From assembly GCF_017115085.1 (NCBI RefSeq), contig NZ_JABXKJ010000231.1, positions 62,001 to 126,000 on the forward strand: a stretch of DNA of 64,000 nucleotides, in the 5' to 3' direction. Under the pieces are notes generated by a model. The model saw only the letters and a list, made by a program, of their open reading frames with translations, was not told the DNA's origin and ran no database searches. The position numbers and the translations under genes were made by a program. This DNA is from Nostoc sp. NMS7. Lineage in GTDB: Bacteria; Cyanobacteriota; Cyanobacteriia; Cyanobacteriales; Nostocaceae. Below, piece by piece: positions 18,023 to 26,541 of the stretch (its first letter is position 1; every line of letters begins with the position of its first letter).

Positions 18023-20215
18023 TCATTTCTCACTTAAAATTGTGTAAGCTTCATTAAGTAAGAGCATTTTCTCTTGTGCTTGTTTTAGCAGTTGCGGCTT
18101 ACCAACAAACAAATCTGGATGCCATTTTTTTACTAAAGTTCGATAAGCCTGCTTTACCTCAGCCAAAGAAGCATTTGCTTGCAATCCTAAAATGCTGTAG
18201 GCGCGAGTAATTTTATCTTTTTCCGTCTGGGTTTTTGGTTGATTGGGCGCTTTGTTGCTTTGAGTTGGATTTTGCTTCTTGCCAGTTTGAGAATCAGGCG
18301 ATTGCATCTCTGCTTTCATTCGCCCTATTTCCTCATTGAGTTCCCAATCACGAAATTTCGCCTCCACCTCTTCTGGACGTGGAGAAACAGATTTTACCCT
18401 TGTCTGACTATTCTTAGCTATATTTTCCGGTTGTTGCTTAACACCAGGATCTTTTTGAGGGGAAGTTCTAACTCTCTTTGGTTGTGGCGAATATTTTCTA
18501 TTGGTATTGCTGTATTTTAGTATTTCTTTATAAGGTTGATGATTTGAGAGTATTTTGACTTTTTCTAACTCTCGTAACAATTGATTAAAACTGTTTTGTA
18601 ACGGCTGCAAAATTTCACGTTTATTAGTAATTTCCAGTGGCTCTTGACTAAATTCAAAGCAAATTACTTTTTCGGATTTCTGCTCATATTCATTCAAAAT
18701 TGATAAGGCTTGACTGCTGAAGCGAGAAAAATAATCTTCAATTGCAGTTATACAAAGTTTAGCAACTTGCTGATGATAAGATTCCTTTGCCAATTGTTCG
18801 TCTTTTGTCTGGATATTCTTGTTTAACAAATAAGAAATACTTCCGACGACAGCAGCACCAACTGGGCCGCCTAAAAACCACCCAATACCACCACCAACAG
18901 CGATGGAAGCAGGTTCACTCAAATCATCAGTATTGCTTGGCTTTGAGGGTAATATTACTTGTGGTTCGCTAGGAAAGGGAATTAATAAATCCTGTGGTCG
19001 TTCTTCTTGGAAAAATTCGTAAGCTTGATCAAGCCACTTCACCGTAGCAAATTGCAATTGACTTAGGTCTTTTTGAAAAATATTTGTTTGCCAATTTTTA
19101 AAGTTATTTTCTGCTAATGCAACTGCCGCATCAGCTTGATATTTTGTGAGAAGCTTGGGTAATGTTAGCCAATCACGTAACTCTTCCAAGCTAGTAGTAA
19201 AACCTTTATAAATTAAGTTAGCAGCCTTTTGTTTAATTTCAATTTTAGTATTTTGTTTATCATCAAAGGATTTTATTTCAATAGCAATCGGGTCAATTTT
19301 AGCTTTTAATGAGAATTGGATTTGAGAAGCGATCGCTTCCACTCTTGGCAAACGCACACTACCACGATTTGGTTGCAAAATACCCATAATATTTTGCAAA
19401 GCTGTTTCAAAAGCCACTAACCCGCTACTATTGGCAGCAGCAACATCGCCTTTTAATCTGGCTCTTAAGGCAGGTAAAGCATCAACGCGATATAAATTAC
19501 TAAAACCTGGAGGCAATTCGGATCGAAAGCTTTCCGCAACAAAGCGCAGGCGATTTTGAACTTGTTTTTGCTCGTCGGGTTCGAGTAAGTTCATAAAATT
19601 GGCAACAAATATAACTGTTTTAATGCCGCGATCTAATAGCCAATCTCGTAAATTTTCCCGCTCACTCAAAGTCATTAACTTACGTGCATCTAATAATTGG
19701 ATAACTAAATCTGCACTTAAAAGTTGTTCTCGGACTAAATTATCTTGTTCATCTCGATCATTTGTTCCCGGTAAATCGAGCAATTCTACACCTGTTTCTA
19801 AAAACGGATGCGGACAAAAAACTTCTACCGATGCAACATCTTTTCGCATCTGCCTATTGCCATCAAGAATTGCAAATTGCTGTAAAACTTCTGTGCCACT
19901 GCGGAAGATTTCTGTACCATCTACCAACATGATGCGAGTTCGCACATCAGAGCCATACTTGATAGTAATAGCCGCGCCTGTGGTGGGAATTAAATCAATT
20001 GGTAAAGTACGATTCCCCAGTATCGCATTCAGCAAGGTAGATTTGCCATGATTAAAGGGGCCAAATACTGCAATCCGAAAGCTAGGATTAACCAGATGAT
20101 TGCAAATGGTAATTATATCTTGATGCAGTTGCGATTTGCGTTCTAAATTCAGTAACGCAGATGCAGATTTCAGAGAATCTGCTAAATCCCTATAACTTTC
20201 ATATTGTTGTTCCAT
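18023..20215 (-). CDS. Dynamin-like GTPase fused to a C-terminal J-domain
   Basis: The 730-residue protein has an N-terminal dynamin-type GTPase: P-loop GPFNHGKSTLLNAIL (about 52-66), switch threonine region LIPTTGAAI, and G3 DLPGTND. The G4 position reads FVANFMNLL in place of the usual N/TxxD, so guanine specificity may be relaxed. Helical stalk regions follow, then a hydrophobic paddle-like segment (IGWFLGGPVGAAVVGSISYL, about 440), a charged Pro/Gln linker, and a J-domain at about 662-730 with the HPD motif (KKWHPDLF). J-domains stimulate Hsp70 ATPase, so this protein could recruit DnaK to membranes. GAGG precedes the ATG. It lies 254 bp downstream of a second dynamin-like gene on the same strand, which suggests a two-component pair. 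Confidence 0.88.
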   Translation of the reverse strand: MEQQYESYRDLADSLKSASALLNLERKSQLHQDIITICNHLVNPSFRIAVFGPFNHGKSTLLNAILGNRTLPIDLIPTTGAAITIKYGSDVRTRIMLVDGTEIFRSGTEVLQQFAILDGNRQMRKDVASVEVFCPHPFLETGVELLDLPGTNDRDEQDNLVREQLLSADLVIQLLDARKLMTLSERENLRDWLLDRGIKTVIFVANFMNLLEPDEQKQVQNRLRFVAESFRSELPPGFSNLYRVDALPALRARLKGDVAAANSSGLVAFETALQNIMGILQPNRGSVRLPRVEAIASQIQFSLKAKIDPIAIEIKSFDDKQNTKIEIKQKAANLIYKGFTTSLEELRDWLTLPKLLTKYQADAAVALAENNFKNWQTNIFQKDLSQLQFATVKWLDQAYEFFQEERPQDLLIPFPSEPQVILPSKPSNTDDLSEPASIAVGGGIGWFLGGPVGAAVVGSISYLLNKNIQTKDEQLAKESYHQQVAKLCITAIEDYFSRFSSQALSILNEYEQKSEKVICFEFSQEPLEITNKREILQPLQNSFNQLLRELEKVKILSNHQPYKEILKYSNTNRKYSPQPKRVRTSPQKDPGVKQQPENIAKNSQTRVKSVSPRPEEVEAKFRDWELNEEIGRMKAEMQSPDSQTGKKQNPTQSNKAPNQPKTQTEKDKITRAYSILGLQANASLAEVKQAYRTLVKKWHPDLFVGKPQLLKQAQEKMLLLNEAYTILSEK

Positions 20216-20261
20216 ATTCCCTCGTTTCCAGTCGGAGACTGGTAATGCAGATAATTAGGGC

Positions 20262-20368
20262 TATAGCGTTTCCTAATCAGATGAGGTACATCATAGCCCC
20301 CTCTCGAAGAGCGGGGAGGGGGTTTGGGGGTGGGGTTCTTATACCTCACTTAACCGAGAACGGCTATA
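20262..20368. mobile_element. 107-bp MITE-like repeat between the two dynamin genes
   Basis: The ends TATAGCG...CGGCTATA are imperfect inverted repeats. The G-rich interior (GGGGAGGGGGTTTGGGGGTG) and the flanks match the element at 50243-50350 in inverse orientation over the full length. There is no reading frame. It is a non-autonomous element in the dynamin spacer; the downstream part 20369-20469 shows a further short repeat (TTCCCAGCTTTTAGCTGGGAA). Confidence 0.75.
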
Positions 20369-20469
20369 CCGCCTCACATTCTTATTATCGGAGGCAGCAG
20401 AGCCTCCTAGTAGGCATTCCCAGCTTTTAGCTGGGAACGAGAGTCGAGAGTCGAAAGTAATGAGAAATA

Positions 20470-22554
20470 TCAGCTATAGTAAGCTAATAAATTGCTATAC
20501 GCAGCCTCAATTTTTTGCAACTGAGCTATTACATCTTCCTGTAAGGTTTTTAAACGTTTGAACTCACTCTCACGATTTATTTCGCGGGTTTGTTTATGCT
20601 TGAGGAGATTATCTAATTCAGATTTACGAGATACAATATCATCGTTAATCCGCTTACTCACTTCTCTATCGTAAGAGTCAAAACATTCTTTCACCGCATT
20701 GTATACAACCTGAGATTGCTCATGTGCTACTTGGGGTAGGTGTTTAACTAACTCTTTTTTAGCAGTTTTAACTAACCCTTTACGCGCTTGATCTGCTTGC
20801 AAAAATCCTACTCCCAAACCTAGCAGCGCAAACCCAATTGGCCCAAGGAAAATACCTGTCACTGCTGTAATTATGCCGCCAACACCAATTACAGTGAAGT
20901 AGTTTAACAAGATATTTTTCCAATCAAATCCAGCGCCAGCTAGTGCGAAACCAGCAAGATTTCCCTTGGACAGTGATAACAATCCCATTGCCCATTTTGC
21001 CCAGCCGGGAGAGTTATTATCTTCAGCAGTGGTAGTCGTATTTACTTTTACATCTTGTCCAGTCAGCTTTTCTGTTATTTCATCTGTGACTTGACTGTAA
21101 GATGCGCCATATTGTGCAGCACTGCGAGAAAGTTCTCTAAAAGCTACATTGATATCTTTTTCAGCAGTTAATGTCCAAGCAGCAGATTTATCAGTGATAT
21201 ATTGCTCAAAGGCTTTTTGTAGTGCAGTGTTAAATGCTTCTCGTTTACCGCTACTAAGGAAATCAAATAGATTTAATTCCGGCTGATAGCGTAAGAAATC
21301 GTTTTCAAAGGTATTACCTAAGTTTAAAACGTAGCTGGGAAAAGATTCGGAAATCGTTCTTGCTTGAGTCTCTCTTGTATTGATAATTTCTTTTTGAAAT
21401 TCATTCCGAATACCTGTGAGTTTGTTAAACTCTGGTTCCACTGAATCAATTCGTTTTTTTAATTCATTTACATCTTGGTCAAGTAATGGTATACGTCTAG
21501 CAACTGCTTCGCGGATATGATTGCAAGCTTGTCTAGCTAAGGTTCTGACTTGACGGAGTTCTGCGATCGCACGTTCTCTGGTAAGAAAAGTATTAAGCGA
21601 ACTCATAAACTTCGGAAAGCCAGTCCCCTCTAAATCAGCTTGGGGATTTTTCAACCGTCGTCTGAGTGCTTGAATTGACGAAAGCTCAAACACGCGTTCA
21701 TCATAAATATTCTGACCTTCTACAGAACAATATTCTGCTAAATTCGCATTAAATACTTGCCGTAATCTCTCCTCAGATCCTTTTAATTCTTCTACATCAT
21801 CAGGATCAATCAATGATTCCCGCACCTGATCCCAAGCATTAACTAAGAAGAAAACCGTCAATCCTCGACCTTTGATATAATTTTCTAGGTAGCGACGCTC
21901 ACCCAAGGTACAAGGTTGAGAAGCTCTCATCACAAACAGAATTGCATGGCAATTATTTACATAACCCAAAGATAATTCGTTTCGCGCTTCTGTATCATTT
22001 AATCCTGGACTATCGACAATTTCAATTCCCTTCTCTAATAGCGTTAAAGGATACTCAACTACTGCATAATCAACATCAGGAAAAGCTTGTTTTTTCTCCT
22101 GCTCTAGTTTTTTAGCTTCACCCGGATCAATGGTATATTTGTATTTAAAGTTCTGAAAATCTAGTTGTTGTGGACTTTTACCATCATTAAAATGAATAGT
22201 AACTTTCTTTTCTGGCCCATAACGTAAAACTGTTAAGACTGCGGTACAAGGGTTAACATCGCTCGGTAATAAGTTTTCACCAATTAAGGCATTGATAAAC
22301 GTGCTTTTTCCCCGTTTCATATCGCCCAAGACAAAAAGGCGAAATACACCTTCGCGGAGGTTTTTACTAGCTACAGTAATATCTTCAATATCTCGTTCTA
22401 AACTGAGTTTTCCTGATGAATAGTCTCCAGCCAACTCAGCTTTATCAATTGTTTCAGCAAGTTTACTCAAACATACAGAAATCTGCGATCGCACTTGAGC
22501 AACACGCTCTAAATCTTGGATAAATCTGTCACTTACGACCTGATCACTCATCAT
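20470..22554 (-). CDS. Bacterial dynamin-like protein (BDLP)
   Basis: This is a close relative of the Nostoc punctiforme BDLP whose structures are known: a GTPase that tubulates and remodels membranes. Landmarks: P-loop LGDMKRGKSTFINAL, G3 VDSPGLNDTEARNELSLGY, G4 FLVNAWDQV, long neck/trunk helices, and the paddle with two hydrophobic helices (ILLNYFTVIGVGGIITAVTG, ILGPIGFALLGLGVGFL-type) that insert into lipid. The C-terminus ...IEAAYSNLLAYYS is as in the known protein. Start: ATG at 22554 (or the next codon, 22551), with AAAGGTG 5 nt upstream; the longer open frame to 22632 lacks support. The same-strand neighbour encodes a dynamin/J-domain fusion. Confidence 0.95.
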   Translation of the reverse strand: MMSDQVVSDRFIQDLERVAQVRSQISVCLSKLAETIDKAELAGDYSSGKLSLERDIEDITVASKNLREGVFRLFVLGDMKRGKSTFINALIGENLLPSDVNPCTAVLTVLRYGPEKKVTIHFNDGKSPQQLDFQNFKYKYTIDPGEAKKLEQEKKQAFPDVDYAVVEYPLTLLEKGIEIVDSPGLNDTEARNELSLGYVNNCHAILFVMRASQPCTLGERRYLENYIKGRGLTVFFLVNAWDQVRESLIDPDDVEELKGSEERLRQVFNANLAEYCSVEGQNIYDERVFELSSIQALRRRLKNPQADLEGTGFPKFMSSLNTFLTRERAIAELRQVRTLARQACNHIREAVARRIPLLDQDVNELKKRIDSVEPEFNKLTGIRNEFQKEIINTRETQARTISESFPSYVLNLGNTFENDFLRYQPELNLFDFLSSGKREAFNTALQKAFEQYITDKSAAWTLTAEKDINVAFRELSRSAAQYGASYSQVTDEITEKLTGQDVKVNTTTTAEDNNSPGWAKWAMGLLSLSKGNLAGFALAGAGFDWKNILLNYFTVIGVGGIITAVTGIFLGPIGFALLGLGVGFLQADQARKGLVKTAKKELVKHLPQVAHEQSQVVYNAVKECFDSYDREVSKRINDDIVSRKSELDNLLKHKQTREINRESEFKRLKTLQEDVIAQLQKIEAAYSNLLAYYS

Positions 22555-22937
22555 AGTTACACCTTTATTAAAGATTGGTTTTTTGGGATTCAAAAAATAA
22601 TTTGTAAGACATCCACCCCAGCGCAGCAACAATAATAAACCCAGCCAGCACTGAGGCTAATGAAATGATGTCAGCATTCACTGGTGAATCATGCAGTATA
22701 CTAAATTACATCAATATTCTTTAACCCCAGTAAAATTACTATTTTAATTTTCATTATCTGCTAAACTTAAACTGAAAGTTAGCTACCATAAAATGCAACC
22801 GCTTTCCCGAAAATTGTAGCGAAAACGACTATTTCCACTATTAAGCTTGAATGCCAGCAGGAATTTAGTTAATGAATTGCGTGAGAATAAGAAATAAAAG
22901 CCAGTCGGGTAGACAGCAAAACCTAGAGGAAATCATC
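22555..22937. other. Spacer between BDLP and the Uma2 gene
   Basis: This divergent intergenic region should hold both promoters. I see an AT-rich stretch at 22690-22760 but no clear operator, repeat or RNA. The reading frame that extends both genes into it lacks ribosome sites. Confidence 0.4.
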
Positions 22938-23522
22938 ATGCTTTCATCCCCTTTAGTTGTGCAAATTCCTCCCTCAATGCAAATGACAGACGAGCAGTTT
23001 TTTGACTTTTGTCAGGTGAATCGTGACTTACGCATTGAGCGGAATCAATTTGGAGAAATATCAATTATGCCGCCCACTGGTTCAGAGACAGGTAATCGTA
23101 ATTTCAACGTAGCTGGTCAGTTATATGTTTGGACAGAAAAAGATACTACAGGTATTTGTTTTGACTCCAGCACCGGATTTAAGTTATCAACAGGTGCAGA
23201 TAGATCGCCTGATGCTTCCTGGATTAAACTAGAACGGTGGAATGCTCTCTCGCCAGAACAACAGCAAAGGTTTGCCCCCATCTGTCCAGATTTTCTAGTT
23301 GAACTAAGGTCGCCTTCTGATAATCTCAAACCCTTGAAAGAGAAAATGGAGGAATATATGAGAGAGCCAGGAATACAGCTAGGCTTGCTAATTGACCGCA
23401 AGCATCGCCGAGTCTACATTTATCGTCCCGGTGTGCCAGAAGAATGTCTGGAAAATCCTGCAACTGTTAGCGGTGAATCGGTATTGCCTGGGTTTATTTT
23501 GAATATGAGTAAAGTTTGGTAG
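22938..23522 (+). CDS. Uma2-family (DUF820) putative restriction-endonuclease-fold protein
   Basis: The 194-residue protein fits the very abundant cyanobacterial Uma2 family: N-terminal MTDEQFFDFCQVNRDLRIER, then the PD-(D/E)xK-like core with PDASWI, CPDFLVELRSPSDNLKPLKEKM (Asp and Glu..Lys candidate residues) and the terminal VYIYRPG segment. The role in the cell is unsettled; the fold suggests DNA cleavage and many copies sit near mobile DNA. AGAGGA 7 nt before the ATG at 22938 favours this start over upstream in-frame codons. It lies 113 bp before hicB on the same strand. Confidence 0.85.
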   Translation: MLSSPLVVQIPPSMQMTDEQFFDFCQVNRDLRIERNQFGEISIMPPTGSETGNRNFNVAGQLYVWTEKDTTGICFDSSTGFKLSTGADRSPDASWIKLERWNALSPEQQQRFAPICPDFLVELRSPSDNLKPLKEKMEEYMREPGIQLGLLIDRKHRRVYIYRPGVPEECLENPATVSGESVLPGFILNMSKVW

Positions 23523-23635
23523 TGTCAAAATAATATTTGTTAATCTGAATAGCTATTACGCAGAGAGGCGTGATCAAATCCCTAGCTTTATTGTTATTCA
23601 TGAAAAATAATAGAATCAAACCAAGGAGATATTTA

Positions 23636-23866
23636 ATGAAGTGGCGTGTAATTCTTGAACCAGATCCAGAAACAGGTGACTGGGCTGTTTGGTGCCCAGA
23701 GTTACCAGGCTGTGTCTCAGCAGGAGAAACAGAGCAAGAAGCCTTAGAAAATATTCGTGAGGCGATGTCTAACGACAAGCCGCTTTGCGTCTACGCACTT
23801 TATCTTCAGCCTGATAACATCGACCTAGCACCTGGTGCGCTTACATCCGAGGTTATTGTGGGATGA
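23636..23866 (+). CDS. hicB: HicB-family antitoxin with a repeat-derived insertion
   Basis: The protein begins MKWRVILEPDPETGDWAVWC and has the HicB signature PELPGCVSAGETEQEALENI. The usual family continuation is EAIALYL or similar; here EA and LYLQPDNIDLAPG are separated by MSNDKPLCVYA. The responsible bases (about 23764-23796, GCGATGTCTAACGACAAGCC onward) match dispersed Nostoc repeats seen at 2868 and 55871, so a repeat has inserted in frame into the helix. HicB antitoxins fold as partial RNase H domains and neutralise HicA; whether this version still does is unclear. AAGGAG lies 7 nt before the ATG. The stop overlaps the hicA start (ATGA). Confidence 0.8.
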   Translation: MKWRVILEPDPETGDWAVWCPELPGCVSAGETEQEALENIREAMSNDKPLCVYALYLQPDNIDLAPGALTSEVIVG

Positions 23867-24085
23867 GCCGTACCCGACGGATGAATGCTGATGAAGTTGA
23901 GAGCATTTTGCAACGTTACGGGTTTGAGCTAATCTCTCAAAAAGGTAGTCATCGCAAATGGCGAAATATTGAGCGACAGCTTCAGGTAATTGTGCCAGAT
24001 CACAAAAGTCGTGATTTACCCATAGGAAACGCTACGCAACATCATAATCGGAGCAGACATCCCGGAGTTTGAATCGAAAGCTTAA
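23863..24085 (+). pseudogene. hicA: HicA-family mRNA interferase toxin, frameshifted near the C-terminus
   Basis: The double-stranded-RNA-binding fold of HicA is clear: MNADEVESILQRYGFELISQ, then KGSHRKW with the catalytic His, and IVPDHKSRDLPIG. After PIG the expected continuation TLRNIIIGADIPEFE is present in the next frame, because the run GGAAAC at 24025-24030 has one A too many. The shifted product ends 14 codons later at 24072 with unrelated sequence. The ancestral gene would end at 24085. The last helix, which packs on the core, is lost, so the toxin is probably inactive. Its partner HicB also carries an insertion, so the whole module looks decayed. Confidence 0.8.
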
Positions 24086-24158
24086 ATTTCAAATGCTGTA
24101 AATCATGCCACCGCTATCAGCCAAAATTTTTATAGATGCTCACACAGGTACAGTTAAA

Positions 24159-25133
24159 ATGGATATTAAAAATGGCTTCGTCGGCGCTGTTGGCAACACA
24201 CCTCTGATTCGCTTAAACAGCTTCAGTGAAGAAACCGGGTGTGAAATCCTTGGTAAAGCAGAATTTCTCAATCCTGGCGGTTCCGTCAAAGACCGCGCCG
24301 CACTTTATATCATCGAAGATGCTGAAGAGAAAGGTCTACTCAAACCTGGTGGCACCGTTGTAGAAGGAACTGCTGGTAATACTGGCATTGGACTAGCACA
24401 TATTTGCAACGCCAAAGGCTACAAATGCCTAATTATCATTCCCGATACCCAGTCACAAGAAAAAATAGACGCACTGATAGCACTAGGAGCAGAAGTCCGT
24501 CCCGTTCCTGCTGTACCTTACAAAGACCCGAACAACTATGTCAAGCTATCTGGCAGAGTCGCTGCTGAGTTGGAAAATGCCATTTGGGCAAATCAGTTTG
24601 ATAACTTAGCCAACCGCCGCGCTCACTACGAAGCTACAGGGCCGGAAATTTGGATGCAGACAGATGGTAAAATAGATGCCTGGACAACTGCAACTGGTAC
24701 TGGTGGTACTTTTGCTGGGGTGACATTGTACTTAAAAGAACAAAATCCGGCGATTAAATGCGTTGTTGCCGATCCTCTGGGTAGTGGACTTTATAGCTAT
24801 ATCAAAACCGGGGAAATCAAAATAGAAGGAAATTCGATCACCGAAGGCATCGGTAACGGTCGTGTCACAGCCAATATGGAAGGCGCACCTGCTGATGATG
24901 CAATCCAAATCGATGACAAAGAAGCTTTACGGGTAGTTTACCAACTATTGAGAAAAGATGGGCTGTTAATGGGCGGTTCAACGGGTATTAATGTTGCCGC
25001 AGCTGTTGCTCTAGCGAAGCAGTTAGGCCCAGGACATACCATTGTCACCATCTTGTGTGATAGTGGTTCCCGGTATCAGTCGCGGATATTCAACCCGGAA
25101 TGGCTAGCATCAAAAGGACTTTCAATAGATTAG
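24159..25133 (+). CDS. cysK: Cysteine synthase (O-acetylserine sulfhydrylase)
   Basis: A PLP enzyme that makes cysteine from O-acetylserine and sulfide in the cytoplasm. Landmarks: GNTPLIRL, the PLP lysine in NPGGSVKDRAAL, phosphate and substrate loops EGTAGNTGIGLA and TGTGGTFAG, and the C-terminal SGSRYQS. Length (324 residues from the preferred start) is normal. The start MDIKNGFVGAVG at 24159 fits the family; an in-frame ATG at 24105 would add 18 residues with no better ribosome site. CysM-type enzymes cannot be excluded from sequence alone. Confidence 0.92.
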   Translation: MDIKNGFVGAVGNTPLIRLNSFSEETGCEILGKAEFLNPGGSVKDRAALYIIEDAEEKGLLKPGGTVVEGTAGNTGIGLAHICNAKGYKCLIIIPDTQSQEKIDALIALGAEVRPVPAVPYKDPNNYVKLSGRVAAELENAIWANQFDNLANRRAHYEATGPEIWMQTDGKIDAWTTATGTGGTFAGVTLYLKEQNPAIKCVVADPLGSGLYSYIKTGEIKIEGNSITEGIGNGRVTANMEGAPADDAIQIDDKEALRVVYQLLRKDGLLMGGSTGINVAAAVALAKQLGPGHTIVTILCDSGSRYQSRIFNPEWLASKGLSID

Positions 25134-25195
25134 TCATTAGTCATTAGTCATTAGTCATTAGTCATTAGTCCTTGGTCATTAGCAAGCTTCCGACT
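25134..25195. repeat. Heptanucleotide tandem repeat (TTAGTCA)
   Basis: Six nearly perfect copies of TTAGTCA follow directly after the cysK stop codon, then two decayed ones. This is a short tandemly repeated repetitive sequence typical of heterocystous cyanobacteria. Confidence 0.85.
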
Positions 25196-25231
25196 TTTGA
25201 CAAATGATCAAGAACAAAGGATAAAGAACAG

Positions 25232-25519
25232 ATGACCAATATAACTCAACCATCAAACTTCACGGTAATAGACCAACCTTCTCCTAGATGTGTGCGGGTT
25301 TGTCAAAATCGTACTTGCAAAAAGCAAGGGGCGGCTAAGGTATTAGCAGCTTTTGCAGCTTTGTCAATCCCTGATGTAATGGTAACGGCTAGCAGCTGTT
25401 TAGGAGAATGTGGGAATGGACCGATGGTGCTGATATTACCTGATATGGTCTGGTATAGCAGCGTTCAACCCGATGAAGTATCTTTACTAATAGAAGAGTA
25501 TTTGCTAGGTGTCAAATAG
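25232..25519 (+). CDS. Thioredoxin-like [2Fe-2S] ferredoxin-domain protein
   Basis: The 95-residue protein has four cysteines placed as in thioredoxin-like 2Fe-2S proteins: CVRVCQNRTCKKQGA near the N-terminus and SSCLGECGNGPMV in the C-terminal loop. Such stand-alone domains resemble the NuoE/HoxE C-terminal domain and probably carry electrons. It is cytosolic. It lies downstream of cysK, but the 7-bp repeat spacer argues against close coupling. Confidence 0.85.
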   Translation: MTNITQPSNFTVIDQPSPRCVRVCQNRTCKKQGAAKVLAAFAALSIPDVMVTASSCLGECGNGPMVLILPDMVWYSSVQPDEVSLLIEEYLLGVK

Positions 25520-25606
25520 ATGCTTTATTATCGGTTTCATCCTCAGAAATGAAATTAGTTAACAATATATAGGTCTACAATCTTGTTGACTGAAATGAGG
25601 CATCCA

Positions 25607-26536
25607 ATGAATATCCAACATCTGCGTCAATCCTTAAAACAAAACTGGCTGATTTACTACCAGCAAAATATTCCCTGGCTGGTCAAAATGCGAATTTGGG
25701 CTACTTACGATGGTCTGCGGCGTCCTTTGTCCGGTTTTATTTTGGCAACACTGTCTGTTTTGGAACCCCAGTTTGATGAAATACTTTCTTTTATGGTAGA
25801 GCTGAATAACGATCCAGATAAAATAGTCGCCGCTTTAGGTCTTAATTTCAATCCTGATGAAGAGTTAGGTTTAATAAAATCAGCACATTCTATGGCTACA
25901 AGCCAAGTTGAGAGCGAACCGCCAGATGAGAATCATTCTGAGGATAAACATCTCTCATCGGCTGTAACTGCCAGCAAAATTGCGCTTCATTCTCTTGCCA
26001 AGACTCTAGATTCTAACTTCTCACGCGCCGATGAACTTGTGCCATCGATTACAGCTACAACTGAGGTAGTTCGCACACACAAACCGGAGTTGGTAGTTGC
26101 TGCAACTAAAATTGCTCCAGATACTCCGGTAAAAACGCCATCCTCCGGTTTGCTAAGGGAATCTCAACCAGTACGCTGGCACTCTGGTCAGTTACCTTCA
26201 AGAGGATCGGCGACAATGACTAGTGAGTTTAACAGCAAAGCCAAAAATATGCCATCTATGGCATTAGCTACTGAGATTAAAAGTAACGCCCCATCTGCCC
26301 GAATCCCTGTGGATGCATCATTGGCAATTACCACTGAGATTAACAGTAATGGTAAACCAGTGCGATCGCTAGCAATTACTACTGAGGTTAAAAGCAACGG
26401 CAAGCATCCGAATATTCAACCAGAAGATATTAAGAACAAAGCGAATCTAGCAACCACTAATGCCCGTAGTATAGCTTCTTGGGTAGATGAATTTTGTTAC
26501 GGCACTAGGGATAAAGAGGAAAATATTTTTCTTTGA
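25607..26536 (+). CDS. DUF5331-type cyanobacterial protein with degenerate Ser/Thr-rich tail
   Basis: Residues 1-85 form a helical domain (IQHLRQSLKQNWLIYYQQN, then WVKMRIWATYDGLRRPLSGF-like) common in Nostoc. The remainder is low complexity with a loose repeat of about 18-24 residues (ITTEINSNGKPVRSLAITTE, TTEVKSNGK). It ends with an ARSIASWVDEFCYG helix that occurs as a C-terminal tag in related proteins. Function is unknown. GAGG 8 nt before the ATG at 25607 sets the start; an upstream TTG is less likely. It converges with the YgfZ gene, with 5 bp between stop codons. Confidence 0.7.
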   Translation: MNIQHLRQSLKQNWLIYYQQNIPWLVKMRIWATYDGLRRPLSGFILATLSVLEPQFDEILSFMVELNNDPDKIVAALGLNFNPDEELGLIKSAHSMATSQVESEPPDENHSEDKHLSSAVTASKIALHSLAKTLDSNFSRADELVPSITATTEVVRTHKPELVVAATKIAPDTPVKTPSSGLLRESQPVRWHSGQLPSRGSATMTSEFNSKAKNMPSMALATEIKSNAPSARIPVDASLAITTEINSNGKPVRSLAITTEVKSNGKHPNIQPEDIKNKANLATTNARSIASWVDEFCYGTRDKEENIFL

Positions 26537-26541
26537 ATTGT

